DNA of 8,086 nucleotides, taken from the NCBI GenBank assembly GCA_009827215.1, contig WUAJ01000105.1, positions 1 to 8,086 on the forward strand. The letters are read 5' to 3'. The notes under the pieces were generated by a model. The model ran no database searches, was not told the DNA's origin, and saw only the letters and a list, made by a program, of their open reading frames with translations. Position numbers and translations under genes: made by a program. This stretch comes from Phycisphaeraceae bacterium. GTDB taxonomy: Bacteria; Planctomycetota; Phycisphaerae; Phycisphaerales; UBA1924. Position 1 is the first letter of the stretch; each line of letters begins with the position of its first letter. Below are positions 5,400 to 8,086 of this stretch, piece by piece.

Positions 5400-6998
5400 T
5401 TAATCATCGAAGTATGCACTCGCGTCATCGGGGAGATCCGCGAGGAATGCATCGCGATCGATGGCTTCAACAGCCATGTCTTCGTCGAAGCGTCCAGAGA
5501 CTTGATCCGGCGCGTGGAGTTGCTTCCCTGATGTGGACTTGGCGCGTTTCTCGACGCGGCTGCGAGCACGCAAGATGAGTTTGATCGGGACCTCTCCGAA
5601 CGGGAGCAGCTCACGGATGCGATTCATCAGGTAACGCTCGTAGTTGAGCGTGAAACGATCCGGATCATTCACGACGAGCACGAGTGTTGGTGGGTTGGTT
5701 TTGACCTGAGATGCAAAGTAGACGCGTGCTTCGGCGCCGAGCTTGTTGGATGGGCCGCGTGCTTCGATGATGGAGGAGATGGTTCGGTTGAGCTGTCCGG
5801 TCCCGACGCGGTGGGATGCTTGCTCGAACATTTCCATCGCGATCTCGAGTGTTTCGGTGACATTGAGTCCTTCTTTAGCGCTGATGATTGCGATTGGCGC
5901 GAATGACAGTCCTTTGAGCTCTTTGCGGATGTAGTCTTCGTAGCGCTTGGGGGTGACTTTGCGTCCTGCTTGGTCGGAGCCGTCTTTCGCGATGTCCCAT
6001 TTGTTGAGGACAATGACGACGGGTTTGTGCGAATCGACGATGAGCTTGCCGAGCTGTTCATCCACCTGCGAGATCTCGGTCGTCGCGTCGAGGAGGTACA
6101 GCACCACATCGGCGCGGGTGATGGCGCGTTTAGCGCGATCAAGCGCGTAGTACTCGATCTTGTCCTGGAACGATTTCTTGCGTCGGAGTCCCGCGGTGTC
6201 GATCGCGAGGATGGACTTGCCATCGATTTCGATCTTGACGTCCACTGCGTCGCGGGTGGTTCCGGCGATTTCGGAGACGATGACGCGTGGTTCTCCCGCG
6301 AGCGTGTTGACGAGCGTGGATTTCCCGGCGTTGCGTTTCCCGACGATCGCGACCTTCATGTCGACTTCGGGTTCTGGTTCGCCGTGGTATTCCGGGACGA
6401 TGTCGAAGAGCTTGTCGAGCATGTCGCGGCGGAGGTATTTTGATTTGGACGAGCAGATCAGCGGCTGACCAAATCCGAACGCAGCGAGTTCGTACGCGTG
6501 GGGTTCCCATCCGGAGTCGTCGCACTTGGTCGCGATGACATGGACTGGGGTGAGTTCGGAGTTTTTGGTGCCGTCTTTGTCGCGTCGTCCGAGTTTTTGT
6601 TCGCGGAGCATCTGCGCGATTGCTTGGTCCTGTGCTGTGATCCCGGCTTGGCAATCGACGGCGAAGAGGATGACGTCCGCTGTGGACACGGCTTGGGCGA
6701 TCTGCTGCTCGATGTCGTTGGTGAGCGTTGCGAGGTCGGCGCCGATCTCGTTGTAGCGGGCGCCGTCGGCGACATAGACCCCGAATCCGCCGGTATCGGT
6801 GAGCTCGATTTGTTTGGCCGTGCCTCGCTCGTTGGTGGGGTCCTTGGGGTCGGGGAGCTCGACGATGGTGGAGATCCGATCGCGCGTGACGCCTGGCGTT
6901 GGGTCAACGATCGCGATGCGCTCCTGAGCGATGAGGTTCAGGAGGGAGGACTTGCCGACATTGGGTCGGCCGACGATGGCAACACGAGGGATGGGCAT
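5400..6998 (-). CDS. der: Ribosome-assembly GTPase Der (EngA), two GTPase domains + KH-like domain
   Basis: Der is an essential double GTPase that promotes 50S subunit maturation in the cytoplasm. Domain 1 has P-loop GRPNVGKS (10-17), switch Thr in GVTRD, G3 DTGG (68-71) and G4 TKCD (157-160) in place of NKxD. Domain 2 has GKRNAGKS (220-227), AGTTRD, DTAG (267-270), NKWD (332-335) and SAK (373-375). The KH-like domain (about 390-480) ends with the family signature FGEVPIKLILRAR. At 532 residues it is longer than the usual 430-490. The extra length comes from an insert in domain 1 (about 48-62), another around 134-150, and a 50-residue acidic C-terminal tail (483-532). The ATG start is fixed by the conserved MPIPRVAIVGRPNVG opening. 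No Shine-Dalgarno precedes it, but promoter-like hexamers lie immediately upstream. It is separated by 95 bases from the HAD gene and by 110 bases from the RedB-like gene. Identification is secure. Confidence 0.97.
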   Translation of the reverse strand: MPIPRVAIVGRPNVGKSSLLNLIAQERIAIVDPTPGVTRDRISTIVELPDPKDPTNERGTAKQIELTDTGGFGVYVADGARYNEIGADLATLTNDIEQQIAQAVSTADVILFAVDCQAGITAQDQAIAQMLREQKLGRRDKDGTKNSELTPVHVIATKCDDSGWEPHAYELAAFGFGQPLICSSKSKYLRRDMLDKLFDIVPEYHGEPEPEVDMKVAIVGKRNAGKSTLVNTLAGEPRVIVSEIAGTTRDAVDVKIEIDGKSILAIDTAGLRRKKSFQDKIEYYALDRAKRAITRADVVLYLLDATTEISQVDEQLGKLIVDSHKPVVIVLNKWDIAKDGSDQAGRKVTPKRYEDYIRKELKGLSFAPIAIISAKEGLNVTETLEIAMEMFEQASHRVGTGQLNRTISSIIEARGPSNKLGAEARVYFASQVKTNPPTLVLVVNDPDRFTLNYERYLMNRIRELLPFGEVPIKLILRARSRVEKRAKSTSGKQLHAPDQVSGRFDEDMAVEAIDRDAFLADLPDDASAYFDD

Positions 6999-7006
6999 AG
7001 TCGAGG

Positions 7007-7034
7007 ATCATAGACAGCCGCTTTGAGTTGTCAT
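7007..7034 (-). promoter_or_regulatory. Candidate sigma-70-type promoter of der (leaderless?)
   Basis: On the - strand ATGACA (7029-7034), a 16-base spacer and TATGAT (7007-7012) each match the consensus in 5 of 6 positions. Only 8 bases separate TATGAT from the der ATG, so transcription would begin at or within a base or two of the start codon. This agrees with the absence of a Shine-Dalgarno sequence. It is based on hexamer matching alone. Confidence 0.45.
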
Positions 7035-7049
7035 TTCGGGAGCGACACA

Positions 7050-7083
7050 AACCAATGAAATTTAGGGGTTTGCGGCATTGGTT
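7050..7083 (-). terminator. Inverted repeat after the metG-HAD unit (possible terminator)
   Basis: AACCAATG (7050-7057) and CATTGGTT (7076-7083) are perfect 8-base arms around an 18-base loop, beginning 11 bases after the HAD stop. On the - strand the hairpin is followed only by TGTGTCGC, so the T-run is poor. It could be an end signal for the upstream unit or an operator near the der promoter. Confidence 0.35.
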
Positions 7084-7093
7084 GGCGCGATTC

Positions 7094-7783
7094 TCAGAGC
7101 GCCGCGGAGAGTTGATCGATCAGCTCTTGGTGGGATTCGACGATCTGCGTCGCGCCGGCTTCGCGGAGCGTGTCGGCGGGGGTCAGGGTCGCGAGACCGA
7201 TCACGCGCATGCTTGCGTTGCGAGCGGCCTCAACGCCTGAGACGGAATCCTCGACGACGATGGTGTCCTCTGGATCGTGTCCCATCACGCTCGCGGCGTG
7301 GAGGAACAGCGCGGGATCGGGTTTCCACTTGTTGATCTGATACGCGCTGAACATCGCGAACTGGGTTGGGTCCTGGGGATGTGGGAAGCGGTTGATGAGT
7401 TTGGAACCCGTCAGCGTGATCGTTGCTTTCTTGATCGGTGCGTTGGTCGCGACGCAGCGATGTTGGGGGGCGGAGTGGTGGTCATCAAGGAGGTCGAGGA
7501 GTTCGTGGATGCCCTCGATCGCTGGCACCGGATCGGACTGGAGCGCTTCGTACATGCGCGTGCGGTAGGTGTCGAGGAGATCGGGGACTTTGAATCCGAG
7601 CTTGTCCTCGACGTCTTGGTGGATGTCCTTGAGGTTGCGTCCCTTGAAGTGGGTGACGGAGTACTGCGTGTCGATTTCCCATCCAGCTTCAGAGACGGTC
7701 TGCGCGAGCACTCGGTTGGTGAGTGGTTCGGTATCGACGAGGACGCCGTCGCAGTCGAAGATGACGAGGTTGGCGTTGTGCAT
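7094..7783 (-). CDS. HAD-family phosphatase (Gph/beta-phosphoglucomutase-like)
   Basis: This 229-residue cytosolic HAD hydrolase of the subfamily with a small helical cap acts on phosphate esters through an aspartyl-phosphate intermediate. Motif I is DCDGVLVD (10-17), with nucleophile Asp10 and acid/base Asp12. The cap helices occupy about 20-85. Motif II is ATNAP (Thr113), motif III is KPDPALF (Lys154), and motif IV is VVEDSVSGVEAA (Glu178, Asp179, metal binding). All catalytic residues are present. The substrate cannot be read from sequence; phosphoglycolate, sugar phosphates and beta-phosphoglucomutase activity all fit the family. The start is the ATG at 7783, whose A is the last base of the metG TGA (TGATG). 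The frame stays open farther right to 8047, but that would run inside metG, and the N-terminus MHNANLVIFDCDG is the normal family start. Translational coupling to metG is likely. Confidence 0.9.
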   Translation of the reverse strand: MHNANLVIFDCDGVLVDTEPLTNRVLAQTVSEAGWEIDTQYSVTHFKGRNLKDIHQDVEDKLGFKVPDLLDTYRTRMYEALQSDPVPAIEGIHELLDLLDDHHSAPQHRCVATNAPIKKATITLTGSKLINRFPHPQDPTQFAMFSAYQINKWKPDPALFLHAASVMGHDPEDTIVVEDSVSGVEAARNASMRVIGLATLTPADTLREAGATQIVESHQELIDQLSAAL

Positions 7784-8086
7784 CAGGACGCGGCCGTCGC
7801 TTCGGGTGCGGGTTCGTTGGTGTCGGCACGCATGAAGAGGGCGTCGCCTTTGGTGATCGACTGTCCCGCTTTGATGGAATGGGGGCCCATCCACTGAGCG
7901 AGCTCGGACAGCGGCGCGACGAGCGCGGAGTTTGGGTCGCTGGGATCGGTCAGGTGCTCGCAGTTCCACGCGTCCCAGAGCTGCGCCATCTTCTGAGGCA
8001 TCGCGGGCGACAGCAGCAGCGACGCGATGCGGAGCGCCTCGGCGCATGAGTAGAGGATCGAACGCAGCGCGTGGGGCGCGTCGTCG
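7783..8086 (-). CDS. metG: Methionyl-tRNA synthetase, C-terminal end (cut by window edge)
   Basis: About 100 C-terminal residues are visible, with the start beyond the right edge. The segment HALRSILYSCAEALRIASLL followed by LSPAMPQKMAQLWDAW matches the helical anticodon-binding domain of class I methionyl-tRNA synthetase, where the family has L(R)xxxxLLxPxMPxxxxxLW. The later piece GQSITKGDALFMR corresponds to the family's closing G..(I/L)..PE.LFPRI strand. The protein stops after a short Pro/Ala tail (EPAPEATAAS), so it lacks the extra C-terminal tRNA-binding (EMAPII/Trbp111-like) domain that some bacterial enzymes carry. It shares one base with the HAD gene. The identification rests on the C-terminus only; the catalytic HIGH and KMSKS motifs lie outside the window. 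Confidence 0.82.
   Translation of the reverse strand, partial: DDAPHALRSILYSCAEALRIASLLLSPAMPQKMAQLWDAWNCEHLTDPSDPNSALVAPLSELAQWMGPHSIKAGQSITKGDALFMRADTNEPAPEATAAS

Noticed and set aside
5970..7013. Several + strand frames of 100-170 codons opposite der
   Set aside because: All are antisense to conserved Der GTPase motifs and carry no recognisable features.
7277..7897. 206-codon + strand frame opposite the HAD gene
   Set aside because: It is antisense to the HAD motifs and metG; its Val/Glu/Asp-rich composition is the mirror of a GC-rich coding strand and contains no domain.
7784..8047. Extended N-terminus for the HAD phosphatase reaching 8047
   Set aside because: The extension is Arg/Ala-rich, overlaps the metG coding frame throughout, and the family normally starts a few residues before the DxD motif, as the ATG at 7783 gives.

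Overview
The window looks like chromosomal core DNA of a moderately GC-rich, probably planctomycete-type bacterium; Phycisphaerae-like is my best guess. That guess rests on the RedB-like thioredoxin-fold protein next to a sensor with a distinctive histidine-bearing membrane domain, on mostly weak Shine-Dalgarno sequences, and on the general protein style. It comes from memory of such proteins, not from a search. I see no insertion sequence, CRISPR array, tRNA, rRNA or prophage gene.

Layout. Bases 1-2710 (+ strand) hold a two-gene signalling unit. The first gene is a histidine kinase cut at its 5' end by the window edge, with a GAF-like domain, HisKA and HATPase. The second encodes a receiver-GAF protein whose receiver has lost every catalytic residue and which ends in a Gly/Asp/Tyr repeat tail. 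Bases 2711-3121 have no convincing gene. They contain several dyads, two of which compete for the same strand, and a strong intrinsic terminator, so a structured non-coding RNA is possible.

From 3122 to the right edge everything is on the - strand. A membrane-bound methyl-accepting chemotaxis-type protein (3122-4621) is translationally coupled, through a 4-base ATGA overlap, to a preceding membrane-anchored thioredoxin-fold protein with a CPC motif (4618-5289). Upstream of that pair lies der/engA (5400-6998), the double-GTPase ribosome assembly factor. It has its own candidate promoter placed so close to the ATG that the mRNA may be leaderless. Next come a HAD-family phosphatase (7094-7783) and the C-terminal end of metG (7783 to the edge), which share one base in a TGATG stop/start junction.

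How the genes work together. metG, the HAD hydrolase and der are translation or housekeeping genes. The thioredoxin-fold/chemoreceptor pair plausibly forms a redox- or metal-responsive sensory unit feeding a CheA-type kinase encoded elsewhere. The kinase/pseudo-receiver pair is a second sensory module, in which the partner cannot accept phosphate in the usual way and probably acts as a binding or scaffold protein. The most unusual items are the fully degenerate receiver with its repeat tail, the coupled CPC-thioredoxin/membrane chemoreceptor pair, and the structured 411-base gap.
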